Shown here: positions 25,456 through 33,389 of the stretch, in pieces
Numbering within the stretch: position 1 is the first letter of the stretch
How the letters are laid out: each line of letters starts with the position of its first letter
From: Ignavibacteria bacterium
Lineage (GTDB): Bacteria > Bacteroidota > Ignavibacteria > Palsa-1295
NCBI GenBank assembly: GCA_013287605.1
Contig: JABDDM010000020.1
Coordinates: 2,023-35,411 of the forward strand
Reading direction: 5' to 3'
Length of the DNA: 33,389 nt
Notes under the pieces: generated by a model
Databases searched by the model: none
What the model was told of the DNA's origin: nothing
Seen by the model: the letters and a program-made list of their open reading frames with translations, nothing else
Position numbers and translations under genes: made by a program

Positions 25456-25476
25456 GAATGTTGGCAAACAATTCAT

Positions 25477-25797
25477 AACGATTTAAGGCTTTGACCGGTA
25501 ATAGGGGCAAACCTGACCGGTCGGAACAGCAGCTACAAACGTTGGACGACGTCTCTCACTGCGCAGATTGTGAATTAACTTGGATTACCCGCCGCGCTCC
25601 TATCTTGGCGTAACAATCGACTGCGAATATATCCGTCAAGGCGAAACAATCCTAGAAACCCCGGTGATTTACACTCATATTTTTTCCAGGCACAGTTACA
25701 ATTCGAAACTTGACTGGTTTATGTGCTTTATTTTCGTACAGTCAATCAGCCCCCATGTGCGAAATAGGCTCACATCCTGCAGTTTGAAGCGTCGTGG
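25477..25797. other. Intergenic region, nothing certain
   Basis: About 320 nt between two minus-strand genes. A near-match promoter element TATATTCG is at 25624-25631 (minus). A plus-strand open frame from 25580 has no protein features. No RNA gene or terminator hairpin was seen. Confidence 0.45.
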
Positions 25798-26079
25798 TTA
25801 TTCCAGGCCTCTCTGTATCTTCTTCTTTGAGATAGCCACATAGAGCAGACCACAAAGGATAACCACGCCGGCATACTCCATAGCTAATCGTGGGAGGTCA
25901 ATCTTATAGAGCTCCGTGGGGACTGCCTCAGAACGATCATCGAAGACCCATCGATAGACAACACCATTTCGCGTTTGTTCGCCATTTCGCAGGGTGAATC
26001 GTTCGTACGGAGGGTACACAAGGCACGCGAGGATAGCAAGAAATCCGAACCAGAAAACAAAACTTCGCTTGCGGGCCAT
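25798..26079 (-). CDS. Small membrane protein of unknown function
   Basis: This protein has 93 residues starting MARKRSFVFWFGF. Two membrane segments are evident: about 6-23 (FVFWFGFLAILACLVYP) and about 73-88 (AGVVILCGLLYVAI), flanking a polar loop with FTLRNGEQTRNGVVYRWVFDD, and it ends in basic SKKKIQRGLE. I do not recognise the family. The frame is open to 26139, but that would cover the TATATTTG promoter element at 26108-26115, so the ATG at 26079 is the likely start, 28 nt downstream of the element. Confidence 0.72.
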   Translation of the reverse strand: MARKRSFVFWFGFLAILACLVYPPYERFTLRNGEQTRNGVVYRWVFDDRSEAVPTELYKIDLPRLAMEYAGVVILCGLLYVAISKKKIQRGLE

Positions 26080-26107
26080 AGACGGACATTGTTGAGAACA
26101 GGGAAAG

Positions 26108-26115
26108 CAAATATA
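26108..26115 (-). promoter_or_regulatory. Bacteroidota-type -7 element for the small membrane protein
   Basis: The minus strand reads TATATTTG followed by C, 28 nt upstream of the ATG at 26079. It is the same octamer and spacing as at adk and the left-edge gene, and it decides the start of this gene. Confidence 0.62.
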
Positions 26116-26183
26116 AAAAGAAAGATCGTCTGAACGCAATCTTAGGAAGCCAGTTGTATCCAGGAAGGTGATGCAGATGGAGT

Positions 26184-26546
26184 CTAGAGCTGAAGCACTT
26201 TTTTGATCAACGATTCAAGATGCGCAAAATTGAATGGTTTGGCAACATGTTCGACAAACCCAGCCTCTTTGCTTCGGCGAATATCATCCTCCGAACAATA
26301 ACCCGAAACGGCGATCGCAAGCACCGGTCCTTTTTGCTTTAGTGTGGTGATCAACTCAAGTCCTGAACCATCAGGAAGACCGACGTCGCTGATAATGAGA
26401 TCAAACGAGTTCTCTGCCGCGAGTGCGAGCGCTTCGTGCATGGAGGTTGCGGAATCGATGGTGTATCCACGCCGCTGAAGCAAAACAGTAACTGCTCGAT
26501 TTGTATCGAGATGATCATCCACAAGCAGGATGCGCTTGCTAGACAT
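26184..26546 (-). CDS. Stand-alone response regulator receiver protein
   Basis: This 120-residue protein is a single CheY-like receiver domain: acidic pair D10-D11 in ILLVDDHLD, phosphoacceptor D54 in IISDVGLPDG, the conserved Ser81 in AVSGY, and Lys103 in VAKPF. There is no output domain, so it should act by protein-protein contact or in a phosphorelay. No histidine kinase is nearby in the window. It starts 84 nt after the recX stop on the same strand and may be co-transcribed with recA-recX, or have its own promoter; no exact -7 element was found in that gap. Confidence 0.92.
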   Translation of the reverse strand: MSSKRILLVDDHLDTNRAVTVLLQRRGYTIDSATSMHEALALAAENSFDLIISDVGLPDGSGLELITTLKQKGPVLAIAVSGYCSEDDIRRSKEAGFVEHVAKPFNFAHLESLIKKVLQL

Positions 26547-26630
26547 TTATACGGGCAAGGTTAGGGATTCGGATACTACGTTTGCACTCAGGCACAAAAG
26601 CTATTTTCTTTGAGCAAGTTGATCTGTCAC

Positions 26631-27260
26631 TCAGGAATATACGTCAGAAAAGACTGCGTTGATTATATCAACTGAAAATCCGCGTCTCAGCAGATAGGCG
26701 AAAAACTTATGCTTCCGCTCTTCATCGGGGAGTTTGGAATATCGAGGCCAGCATTTTTCCGCTGCTTTTCTCGCTCGGTCAAGATCGCTTTCTTCATTCG
26801 AGAGGGATTGAAGCGTGGTTTCGATGATTTCAGAGGCTATCCGATGTTGCTTCAGCTCACGAGCGATCTCGCTGGTTGAGACCTGCTTTCGCAATAGACG
26901 GTCATTCACATATGCGCGAGCCCATGCTTCATCGTTGATCAGCGAGTAAAATTTGAGATTTTCGATCACGGAATCGATGATCTCACTTGGGATCTCTTCC
27001 CGCTCCAGACGCAGACGAACTTCTCGCTCGCTGCGTGCCCGGTGATTCAAATAACGTTGGGCAATTCGCTTTGCGGAGATCCGGTAATCAAAGTCGATCA
27101 GCTTCCCATATTGCTCATCGTCAATGTAGTCACCTTTACGCAGACGGAATTCCTCGACCGTTTGCTGCTCCAGACCAAAAGCAAACCCGCCTTCGAGAAA
27201 GATCGAAGCGCGGGCTTTGTCACGTTTTTGACATGTGATCGATGTGATCGTACCGTTCAA
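26631..27260 (-). CDS. recX: Regulatory protein RecX
   Basis: RecX binds RecA filaments and limits their extension. The protein has 209 residues with the three-helix repeat pattern: RIAQRYLNHRARSEREVRLRL, IIDSVIENLKFYSLINDEAWARAYVNDRL, and KFFAYLLRRGFSVDIINAVF near the C-terminus. The start is TTG (27260): an in-frame TGA lies 15 nt upstream and no ATG or GTG is available near it. It lies 44 nt after recA on the same strand, the standard recA-recX arrangement. Confidence 0.92.
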   Translation of the reverse strand: MNGTITSITCQKRDKARASIFLEGGFAFGLEQQTVEEFRLRKGDYIDDEQYGKLIDFDYRISAKRIAQRYLNHRARSEREVRLRLEREEIPSEIIDSVIENLKFYSLINDEAWARAYVNDRLLRKQVSTSEIARELKQHRIASEIIETTLQSLSNEESDLDRARKAAEKCWPRYSKLPDEERKHKFFAYLLRRGFSVDIINAVFSDVYS

Positions 27261-27304
27261 GGGCTCAAGTGTTCAAGTTGCTGAGTCCCGACTGCTTGCG
27301 CAGT

Positions 27305-28423
27305 TTAGGCCATTACCTTCTGTTTGCGAAGAGCCTTCTCGTCGGGAAGTGGTCCGCCAGCGGCTGCAACAACATTACCGTTGGTAGCTGCAGGTGCAGG
27401 GGGCTCCTCGTCAAGTGCAATGCCAAGCTTCTTACGGACTGCCGACTCAACTTTCTGGAAGGCATCCGGATTCTCTTTGAGAAATGTCTTGACCGAATCA
27501 CGGCCCTGCCCGATACGCTCACCAGCAAACGAGAACCACGATCCGGACTTCTGGATAATATCATGCTCGATGCCGACATCAATCATATCACCAAGTTTCG
27601 ATATGCCTTCATTATATAGCACGTCGAATTCAACCTCACGGAATGGTGGAGCGAGCTTATTCTTGACGACCTTCACTCGTACGCGGTTACCGATGATCTC
27701 TGTGCCCTCCTTGATCGCATCACGACGGCGAATATCGAGACGAAGGGATGCGTAGAACTTGAGCGCGTTGCCTCCGGTGGTTGTTTCCGGATTACCGTAG
27801 AGCACACCGATCTTCGAGCGGAGTTGATTGGTGAAGATTACAGTCGTTCCGGATTTTCCAATGACGGCCGTGACCTTGCGCATTGCCTGCGACATGAGAC
27901 GCGCCTGCGCACCCATTTGGGCATCACCCATTTCGCCTTCGATCTCGGCGCGCGGAGTGAGCGCGGCTACAGAATCAACAACGACCACATCAAGCGCTGC
28001 CGAACGAACAAGCTGCTCAAGAATATCGAGCGCTTGCTCGCCGAATTCGGGCTGAGAGAGAATCAGCTCTTCCGTGTTGACACCCAGGCGTTTTGCATAG
28101 CCAACATCGAGTGCATGCTCGGCATCGATGAAAGCTGCGTTACCACCGCGCTTTTGTGCTTCGGCAATAATATGCAAACAGAGCGTCGTCTTGCCGGAGG
28201 ATTCGGGTCCAAAGATCTCGATGACTCTGCCGCGCGGGACTCCGCCGATACCAATGGCGGCATCGATCGAAAGCGAACCGGTTGGAATCACCTCGACCTT
28301 TACGTGCGGGGCATCGCCCAGGCGCATCACTGAGCCCTTACCATGGTTCTTCTCGATCGCATCCATTGCGGTCTGCAGTGCACGCTTACGCGCATCTCTC
28401 GTTGCCTGGTCCTGGAATGACAT
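27305..28423 (-). CDS. recA: Recombinase RecA
   Basis: RecA (372 residues) forms filaments on single-stranded DNA, pairs it with a homologous duplex and triggers LexA-type cleavage. It is canonical: N-terminal helix with [18 protein letters not shown], Walker A GPESSGKT (72-79), Walker B-like [12 protein letters not shown], and loop 2 with [10 protein letters not shown]. The C-terminal tail after about 340 is Ala/Pro-rich ([12 protein letters not shown]) and ends basic (ALRKQKVMA), rather than the acidic end of E. coli RecA. It is transcribed ahead of recX. About 170 nt upstream is a TAAATTTG promoter-like element, and an inverted repeat GGTGCT/AGCACC lies between that and the gene. Confidence 0.98.
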   Translation of the reverse strand: MSFQDQATRDARKRALQTAMDAIEKNHGKGSVMRLGDAPHVKVEVIPTGSLSIDAAIGIGGVPRGRVIEIFGPESSGKTTLCLHIIAEAQKRGGNAAFIDAEHALDVGYAKRLGVNTEELILSQPEFGEQALDILEQLVRSAALDVVVVDSVAALTPRAEIEGEMGDAQMGAQARLMSQAMRKVTAVIGKSGTTVIFTNQLRSKIGVLYGNPETTTGGNALKFYASLRLDIRRRDAIKEGTEIIGNRVRVKVVKNKLAPPFREVEFDVLYNEGISKLGDMIDVGIEHDIIQKSGSWFSFAGERIGQGRDSVKTFLKENPDAFQKVESAVRKKLGIALDEEPPAPAATNGNVVAAAGGPLPDEKALRKQKVMA

Positions 28424-28518
28424 ATTCGTCTAAATGTTATGAGTGAAGACTCTCTAGGGCCCCTGACGCTGCCAAAACCGCCATAATTTCTCAATAATCA
28501 ACGGGCAATTCCGGCGTA

Positions 28519-28536
28519 GGTGCTTATATCAGCACC
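28519..28536. promoter_or_regulatory. Inverted repeat in the recA leader, possible operator
   Basis: GGTGCT-TATATC-AGCACC is a perfect 6-bp inverted repeat with a 6-nt A/T-rich centre, about 95 nt upstream of recA and downstream of a promoter-like TAAATTTG. There is no U-tract, so a terminator is unlikely. An SOS-type operator is possible but not recognised. Confidence 0.35.
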
Positions 28537-28593
28537 ATTGTTAACTGATACCTCCGGCAAGGGATTCCCTGAAATCGGACTTATTTTACTACG

Positions 28594-28601
28594 CAAATTT
28601 A
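28594..28601 (-). promoter_or_regulatory. Possible -7 element for recA
   Basis: The minus strand reads TAAATTTG followed by CG, matching TAnnTTTG, 170 nt upstream of the recA ATG. If used, it gives an unusually long leader containing the inverted repeat at 28519-28536. Confidence 0.4.
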
Positions 28602-28633
28602 TGAGGTGGAGTTCGCTCGCGGACGTAAAATCG

Positions 28634-30388
28634 TCAGCGGCTGCAAACTACTTTTTTGGTCACGACCGTACCGTTCATATCGAATCGCAAATAGTATGAT
28701 CCGGAAACGATGGAGGACGGAACAGGGAATGCAAGCTGGTGCTCTCCTTCGGAAACAAACTCCTTCCTCAAGGGAAGCACAACTTCATGGCCGAGAAGAT
28801 CAAACAGCGAGACGGTTACCGGCCCTGGTGAACGTACGTTCCACCGAAGACTCAATGCACTGCCTGCACGAACTGGATTTGGATTGAGCGAGACCTCTGG
28901 CAGGACGTCTGGCTTAGCAACCGAAGAGCCTTCTACATTTACCCTAGCAATGTAATCTCCTTCTACATTTGTGCAGTAGTAGTACTTCCGATTCGGGGTT
29001 GTAATAGAGACGCCATCGAGTTGAACCAGCGTACTCCTCGTCATACCTTTGTATGCAGTGAAGAACAAATCTCCGACGTAGAGATCGTTCGTGAATCTCG
29101 CTGAATCAGGATTATCAAATTGAACCAGTAGTGACCCTTTGCTGATCGAGGCAGAATTAAATTTGAGACCCGATGCCGGGCTGATCTGGCTGGAAAGCCG
29201 ATTTGGATTCATGTCTAGGAGATCAGTGGAATAGGAGACGGAAAAGGAAATGTTCGTAATCTGCATCGTATCCAACGCGGGAAGCTGTGACAGCTTAATA
29301 TGCACTGGGATATCAACGGCGTTTAGGGGGGTTGCAGTTTTGGTTATCGCCGAAGAAGACTGCGCAACGCTTCCCGTATTACTAAGCGCTGAATCAATGA
29401 ATTCGAAGAGCGCCCCCTTATTGTCAAATGCCCAGACTGCGATTCCCCCGCAACCGAGGTCCACAATGTCGAATCGGATATCCCCATTCGTACTTGGCCC
29501 TCCTAAGGGAAGCCAACTTGCCCCTTGATCATTGGAGCGATAGACTCCTGTTCCACCATAAGTGGATTGAAGATAAAGTATCTTTTCTCCAATACCCGTG
29601 ACGTGACCAGCACTTACAAATGGAAGCTTCGCGACGGTAATCCAATTGAGACCTCCATCCGATGATCGGAGCACCTGTGGTTCCCAAGGAGTACCATTCG
29701 TCCATCCTTCCGGTGCGGCATAATAGGTACTCGTACCAACGACAGGATAAACGCTCCAGGATTCGACATCTAGATTTGCAGCGCTCCAATTTAGTCCCCC
29801 ATCCGACGTAACCCACCATGATGCATCGCGAAAATTCGAGATGACGCCATTTAAACTATCATCGAACGCGGCGTCATCCGTCCAGTTTGCAGAACCATTG
29901 AAAAAGGAGCTGCCTCCGTCCGTTGAAATGTGCATTCGACCCGTTAGATCCGTCAGGATTATCCCAGCCCTCGTTATGTTTATGGACGAGCACAATCCGA
30001 CCAATCCAGTCTCTTTCCAGGAGAGTCCACCATCCGAAGTTGACCAGAGTCCATTATTACCTGAGCAGTTCCATGGCGTGACAGTCGCCCAGCCTAGTTG
30101 CTCATCTGTCATTAGTATCTGAGTAACGGCTCCAGTATATCCTGAAGGGATAGTGCATTTTGTCCAGGCCTCACCACCGTTAGAGGTCTTGTAGATTGCG
30201 CAAGTACCATTCCTTCCACCTGGGGCTATTCCAAATCCAAGGAAGCCGGTTGTAGGTGAAATGAATTTTACGAAATCGATCTCGGAAGGGAATTGAGCTA
30301 TTTGACGCCATTGCGCAAAGAGACACGATGGCTCAATGATGAGTAGCCGCAAGACGAGTAGGATAGTAACCGACAGAGACCTTGACAT
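28634..30388 (-). CDS. Secreted Ycf48-like/BNR propeller with cohesin-like domain and T9SS tail
   Basis: This 584-residue protein has signal peptide 1-25 (ending CLFAQ). Six Asp-box-like motifs occur at about 70-310 (TSNGGEAW, TSDGGLSW, STDGGSSF, TSDGGLNW, SSDGGLNW, SNDQGASW), as in Ycf48/BNR propellers. Residues about 345-480 resemble a cohesin-like sandwich (VDIPVHIKLSQL, ISFSVSYSTDLLDM, VGDLFFTAYKG). A T9SS sorting domain follows (VSLNPNPVRAGSALSLRW, VTVSLFDLLGHEVV, VSGSYYLRF). It is likely a surface or secreted binding protein of unknown ligand. The start is ATG 30388. It lies upstream of recA on the same strand but separated by 210 nt and promoter-like sequence. Confidence 0.84.
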   Translation of the reverse strand: MSRSLSVTILLVLRLLIIEPSCLFAQWRQIAQFPSEIDFVKFISPTTGFLGFGIAPGGRNGTCAIYKTSNGGEAWTKCTIPSGYTGAVTQILMTDEQLGWATVTPWNCSGNNGLWSTSDGGLSWKETGLVGLCSSINITRAGIILTDLTGRMHISTDGGSSFFNGSANWTDDAAFDDSLNGVISNFRDASWWVTSDGGLNWSAANLDVESWSVYPVVGTSTYYAAPEGWTNGTPWEPQVLRSSDGGLNWITVAKLPFVSAGHVTGIGEKILYLQSTYGGTGVYRSNDQGASWLPLGGPSTNGDIRFDIVDLGCGGIAVWAFDNKGALFEFIDSALSNTGSVAQSSSAITKTATPLNAVDIPVHIKLSQLPALDTMQITNISFSVSYSTDLLDMNPNRLSSQISPASGLKFNSASISKGSLLVQFDNPDSARFTNDLYVGDLFFTAYKGMTRSTLVQLDGVSITTPNRKYYYCTNVEGDYIARVNVEGSSVAKPDVLPEVSLNPNPVRAGSALSLRWNVRSPGPVTVSLFDLLGHEVVLPLRKEFVSEGEHQLAFPVPSSIVSGSYYLRFDMNGTVVTKKVVCSR

Positions 30389-30488
30389 ATGAGGACGTAC
30401 AAAGAGGAGTTCTTACTCATTCACTTTATCGTTCAGAAGCGAATATAGTAGCAGAACTCTCGAATTGTAGGAGGTAAATTTTCGTCCC

Positions 30489-30505
30489 CCTCTTGATCTA
30501 AGAGG
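30489..30505. terminator. Small hairpin between glycosyltransferase and BNR protein genes
   Basis: CCTCTT-GATCT-AAGAGG, a 6-bp perfect stem with a 5-nt loop, about 75 nt past the glycosyltransferase stop on the minus strand. It is not followed by a U-tract, so termination is only possible. The rest of this 190-nt gap shows nothing else. Confidence 0.25.
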
Positions 30506-30580
30506 CTCAGGTGTAGCCGAGTAATATGAACCTCACGCGCTTACTACTGGTATCTTCGGACTTCAACAGTACCGTTGTTA

Positions 30581-31909
30581 CTACAGGAATCGCTTGCGGA
30601 AGCCCACAATCGCATAAGCATAAAGCAAGGGTATCGCCGGATAGAAATATCGCGGCTCGACATTCGTCGCGAGATGCGTCGTGATAAAATAGAAGAGGAT
30701 GGTGAGGATCATGATGTGCTCATCGCGGGAGCGACGCCAGGAGCGCATGAACCCAATGATTGCAGCGATCAGCAGTGCCCAGCCAAGTAAGGGTGATACA
30801 AAGCGAGCCACGGTGGCCACGGGCGCCTCCTTGAACATCGTGATGTATCTGCCCGGGAAGCGTTGCGACAGGTCATCTCCCTTCTTGGAGAATGAGACAG
30901 AGTCACTAAAAAAAAGACCGCGCACGGTGAACAAGAGAGGAATGCGGCGGAGCACGACCGTAGTGTAAAATAGAGGATGTTGCTCGATCGTATCAATCGC
31001 TTCACGGAACAATGCTTGATCGTGCTCTTTGCCGTTCGGGTAAAACAGTTGTTTGGTGTTGAGTTTGTTATGTGCGACTCGTTCATCAGCGTAAGTCGTG
31101 CCAAGCGTATCACCGAATTGACTGATCCCCTCATACATCGTAGTGCCGCTGCCAAGATTCAGCGGGACGAACTCACCGCTCAACGCATAATTCTTCCATG
31201 TGTTGATGCCGATCGCGGCTCCCAGGATGACGATCAGAATACCGAACGTGGCTATCGCGCGCTGGAATGGCATCATGAACAATAGCGCCGGCAATAGAAA
31301 GAATGGGAAGAGTACCAGATCCGGGCGCAGAAAGATCGAAGCTCCTAGCAATAACCCGGCGATGACTATGTGCTTTGTGTTTCGATACAGAGCATACCTT
31401 GTCAGCGTAATCGCAAACCCAAGCATCACGAGCGTTGTAAGGCCGTCTGGCAACAACGCCACATCAAATCGCGCAGCATTCGGCCAGAGTGCTGCGAGCC
31501 ATGCAGATGCAATTGCGATCTTTTCTACACTTTTTGATTTGGAAAATAGCAACTTCGCAAGCCGGTAAACTAGGAAGACGGAGAATGCAGTAACGAATGC
31601 CTGTACAATTTGAAATGCGACGGGCGCGACTCCAGTCACGAGCGCGATCGCCGCAAAGAAGAGCACATACCCGATCGGGCGGCCTACGAATGGAAGGTAC
31701 GTGTAGTGTACCAACCCAGAGTTATAAGGAGCAATGTCGACGTACGCTGAGAGCCCATGCCCATGCAAGAGATTGGACGTTGCGTCCAAATATTCATTTG
31801 TGATGCCGGAATAATAATTAGCTCCGGGATAGAGCCAGACAAACAATAGCCGCACTGCTACCGCAATCGCGTATATAAGGAAGACCTTTTTTTGCAGGCT
31901 ACCGATCAC
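30581..31909 (-). CDS. GT-C family membrane glycosyltransferase (GT39/ArnT-like)
   Basis: This integral membrane protein of 442 residues has about ten or more hydrophobic segments: N-terminal helix VFLIYAIAVAVRLLFVWLYP, then a large first outside loop with NEYLDATSNLLHGHG, where E39/D42 are candidates for the acidic catalytic residue typical of GT-C enzymes. Later helices include IVIAGLLLGASIFLRPDLVLFPFFLLPALLF, and the C-terminal soluble part has NVEPRYFYPAIPLLYAYA, the pattern I associate with GT39/ArnT-like enzymes that use a polyprenyl-phosphate sugar. Donor and acceptor are unknown. It starts GTG at 31909 and overlaps the flippase stop by 4 nt (GTGA), so translation is coupled; together they suggest a surface glycan pathway. 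Confidence 0.84.
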   Translation of the reverse strand: MIGSLQKKVFLIYAIAVAVRLLFVWLYPGANYYSGITNEYLDATSNLLHGHGLSAYVDIAPYNSGLVHYTYLPFVGRPIGYVLFFAAIALVTGVAPVAFQIVQAFVTAFSVFLVYRLAKLLFSKSKSVEKIAIASAWLAALWPNAARFDVALLPDGLTTLVMLGFAITLTRYALYRNTKHIVIAGLLLGASIFLRPDLVLFPFFLLPALLFMMPFQRAIATFGILIVILGAAIGINTWKNYALSGEFVPLNLGSGTTMYEGISQFGDTLGTTYADERVAHNKLNTKQLFYPNGKEHDQALFREAIDTIEQHPLFYTTVVLRRIPLLFTVRGLFFSDSVSFSKKGDDLSQRFPGRYITMFKEAPVATVARFVSPLLGWALLIAAIIGFMRSWRRSRDEHIMILTILFYFITTHLATNVEPRYFYPAIPLLYAYAIVGFRKRFL

Positions 31910-33261
31910 CCTTCGGGAGCATTAGCATCTCTCTTTGCTTGCTTCCTTGCTCGAAGTTTTAGCATGAGTCCGTGACGAGCAGAGATCGCGTGAACGAGGG
32001 TCCCTCGAAAGGTCGTATCGACCTCTTTTCGCATTGCGATATACGTAAAGACACCAAGCGCCGTCATGGAAACGAATACTGCGAGCGCCGCACCCATGGA
32101 AGCCATGATCGGCACAAGTGAGAAGCACATGATGAAGAAAATGAGCGTCGCTCCGATCGTCGAAAGAAATAAACTCTTGGCCTTGCCGATGCCAATAAGG
32201 ACATTGGTACCGATAAGGGATAACGGCAGCGTGAAACCCGAGAGCATCATCACCTGGAACACCGGCGCAGCCGCATCATACTTCCCCTTATAGATAATAT
32301 GAATCAATTGCGGTGCGATGGCGATGAGGACAATCGAGATCGGTACGAGGCCAAAGAACCCAAGAAGCAGAAGCTTTTCGACGAGAGTCCTCAAGCTTAC
32401 ATTCTCTTTTGCGGTATAAAGCTTGGAACTCACTGGCACAACAAGCAGCGTAGCGCCTTCGCGCACTGCATCAAGGAAGCGATAGATCGTCTTCGCGGCA
32501 GTGTAGACTGCGACTTCGGCCGGCTTCCAGAACAGCCCAACGATCAATACGTCCGACCACTGCTGCAACGTGAGTAAGGCACTCGTTCCAGCCTGAAATT
32601 TCGCGAAGTTGATAAGTCGGCTATATTCGCCGCGTGGTACGTTGAAGAGCGGCATCTTACGAAAACCCTTCCAGCCAAGTCCAAGTGCAATGATACTGGA
32701 GATCGCTCCGCCAATCATGTTCATCTGCATGAACTGCGTTGCGTTATGAAACCAGCCCATCATGCCAGCGACAACCGCCATCACCACGACCGACCCAAAC
32801 AGACCAAGATCAACCCAGAAGATTGCTTTGATTCGATACGTGATCTGCAGATACCGAATACCGACGTTTCGGAAAATGTGCAGCGAAATAAGCAGCGGCA
32901 TCATCATAAGCATCGTGCCAAGTTCGGTGCTCTTATAGACATGCGAGAGCCAGCCACTGAGTATGGCAATAATTGCCCCAGTAAGCAGCATGAAGAAGGT
33001 ATAGAGATTAAAGCTTGCCGCGAGCACTTCTTCAACTTCTGCCTCGTGCTCGCTCGCAAACTTCACCATCGGCTGCAGGAAGATCGAGTCCGAAAGCACA
33101 CAAAGGATCAGGAAGAAGGACTGGAACAGCGAGAAGATACCCCATTCCTCTGGCTTCAATACATTGACAACGACAAGGATCACCCCGAACCCATAAAGCA
33201 AGAGCAGCCCCTTGTCGAGCGCAGTCCAGATTCCTTTGTCGAGATGCTCCGATAATTTCAT
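31906..33261 (-). CDS. Polysaccharide/oligosaccharide flippase (MOP superfamily, Wzx-like)
   Basis: This 451-residue protein has about 12-14 hydrophobic segments spread over its whole length (for example LLLLYGFGVILVVVNVL, FFMLLTGAIIAILSGWL, VVVMAVVAGMMGWF, LSLIGTNVLIGIGKAKSLFLS). The PEEWGIFSLFQSF segment after the first helix is the 'G-x-(F/Y)' pattern of polysaccharide exporters of the MOP superfamily, which flip lipid-linked glycans across the inner membrane. The C-terminal tail is basic (ARKQAKRDANAPEG). The ATG at 33261 is clear. It overlaps the downstream glycosyltransferase gene by 4 nt. The gene before it lies past the right edge. Confidence 0.88.
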   Translation of the reverse strand: MKLSEHLDKGIWTALDKGLLLLYGFGVILVVVNVLKPEEWGIFSLFQSFFLILCVLSDSIFLQPMVKFASEHEAEVEEVLAASFNLYTFFMLLTGAIIAILSGWLSHVYKSTELGTMLMMMPLLISLHIFRNVGIRYLQITYRIKAIFWVDLGLFGSVVVMAVVAGMMGWFHNATQFMQMNMIGGAISSIIALGLGWKGFRKMPLFNVPRGEYSRLINFAKFQAGTSALLTLQQWSDVLIVGLFWKPAEVAVYTAAKTIYRFLDAVREGATLLVVPVSSKLYTAKENVSLRTLVEKLLLLGFFGLVPISIVLIAIAPQLIHIIYKGKYDAAAPVFQVMMLSGFTLPLSLIGTNVLIGIGKAKSLFLSTIGATLIFFIMCFSLVPIMASMGAALAVFVSMTALGVFTYIAMRKEVDTTFRGTLVHAISARHGLMLKLRARKQAKRDANAPEG

Positions 33262-33389
33262 TGACAGGGCTAAACAATGTCTCTGGCGAATGAGTCCACT
33301 CGCACAGCGGAGCGTCAGGAGGCTTTAGGTGATCCAGCCGGGAGGATTCAGAAGATTAAGCGATTCTGCCAGTCCGCTCGATCTTGGCG
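33262..33389 (-). other. Upstream of flippase; possible C-terminal end of an adjacent gene
   Basis: Two minus-strand frames are open from the window edge and stop inside this stretch: one ends AKIERTGRIA, the other ends LNLLNPPGWIT. Either could be the tail of a preceding gene of the same locus; I cannot decide. No TAnnTTTG element is visible directly before the flippase, which fits an operon continuing past the edge. Confidence 0.3.

Noticed and set aside
25580-25843. Plus-strand open frame in the gap near 25.6-25.8 kb
   Set aside because: No recognisable features, overlaps the 3' end of the small membrane protein gene, and no promoter or ribosome binding site was seen.
26080-26139. Longer N-terminus for the small membrane protein
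   Set aside because: It would read through the TATATTTG promoter element; the internal ATG gives a well-formed membrane protein.

Overview
The window reads as chromosomal DNA from a member of the Bacteroidota/FCB group, most like the Kapaibacteria, Ignavibacteria or Chlorobi-related lineages. Four observations support this. Five large secreted proteins end in type IX secretion (T9SS)-style C-terminal sorting domains. Several intergenic regions carry the octamer TAnnTTTG, the -7 promoter element of Bacteroidota. Few genes show Shine-Dalgarno sequences at a usable spacing. A TPR protein is followed by a protein that Bacteroidota annotations usually mislabel 'asparagine synthetase B'. The exact lineage is inference. 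I see no T9SS machinery, phage, insertion sequence, CRISPR array, rRNA or tRNA.

Layout. The left edge holds the start of a secreted repeat protein on the minus strand, running off the window and divergent from a DEAD-box RNA helicase. A compact minus-strand operon follows: an outer-membrane beta-barrel, a small lipoprotein with a FlgD-like Ig fold, and a two-lobed aspartyl-protease-like protein with altered catalytic motifs. Next, on the plus strand, are two tandem paralogues of about 1,030 residues that look like GH5-type glycoside hydrolases with an inserted carbohydrate-binding domain; only the first keeps plausible catalytic glutamates. Adenylate kinase (minus) and a long ASH-repeat T9SS substrate (plus) diverge from each other. 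The TPR protein and the 'asnB-like' protein form a two-gene unit, followed by ftsK.

The right half is nearly all minus strand: a BNR-repeat T9SS protein with a small lipoprotein; a probable outer-membrane protein; a small membrane protein; a recA-recX-response-regulator run; a second BNR/cohesin-like T9SS protein; and a flippase plus GT-C glycosyltransferase pair from a surface-polysaccharide locus that probably continues past the right edge.

Working together: housekeeping DNA/RNA functions (helicase, adk, ftsK, recA, recX) are interspersed with a rich cell-surface and secreted repertoire. Points most worth a second look are the catalytic decay in the second glycoside-hydrolase-like paralogue, the TPR/asnB-like pair of unknown function, the TATATTTG octamer found 28-29 nt upstream of three unrelated genes, and a 23-bp direct repeat that supplies the adk stop codon.
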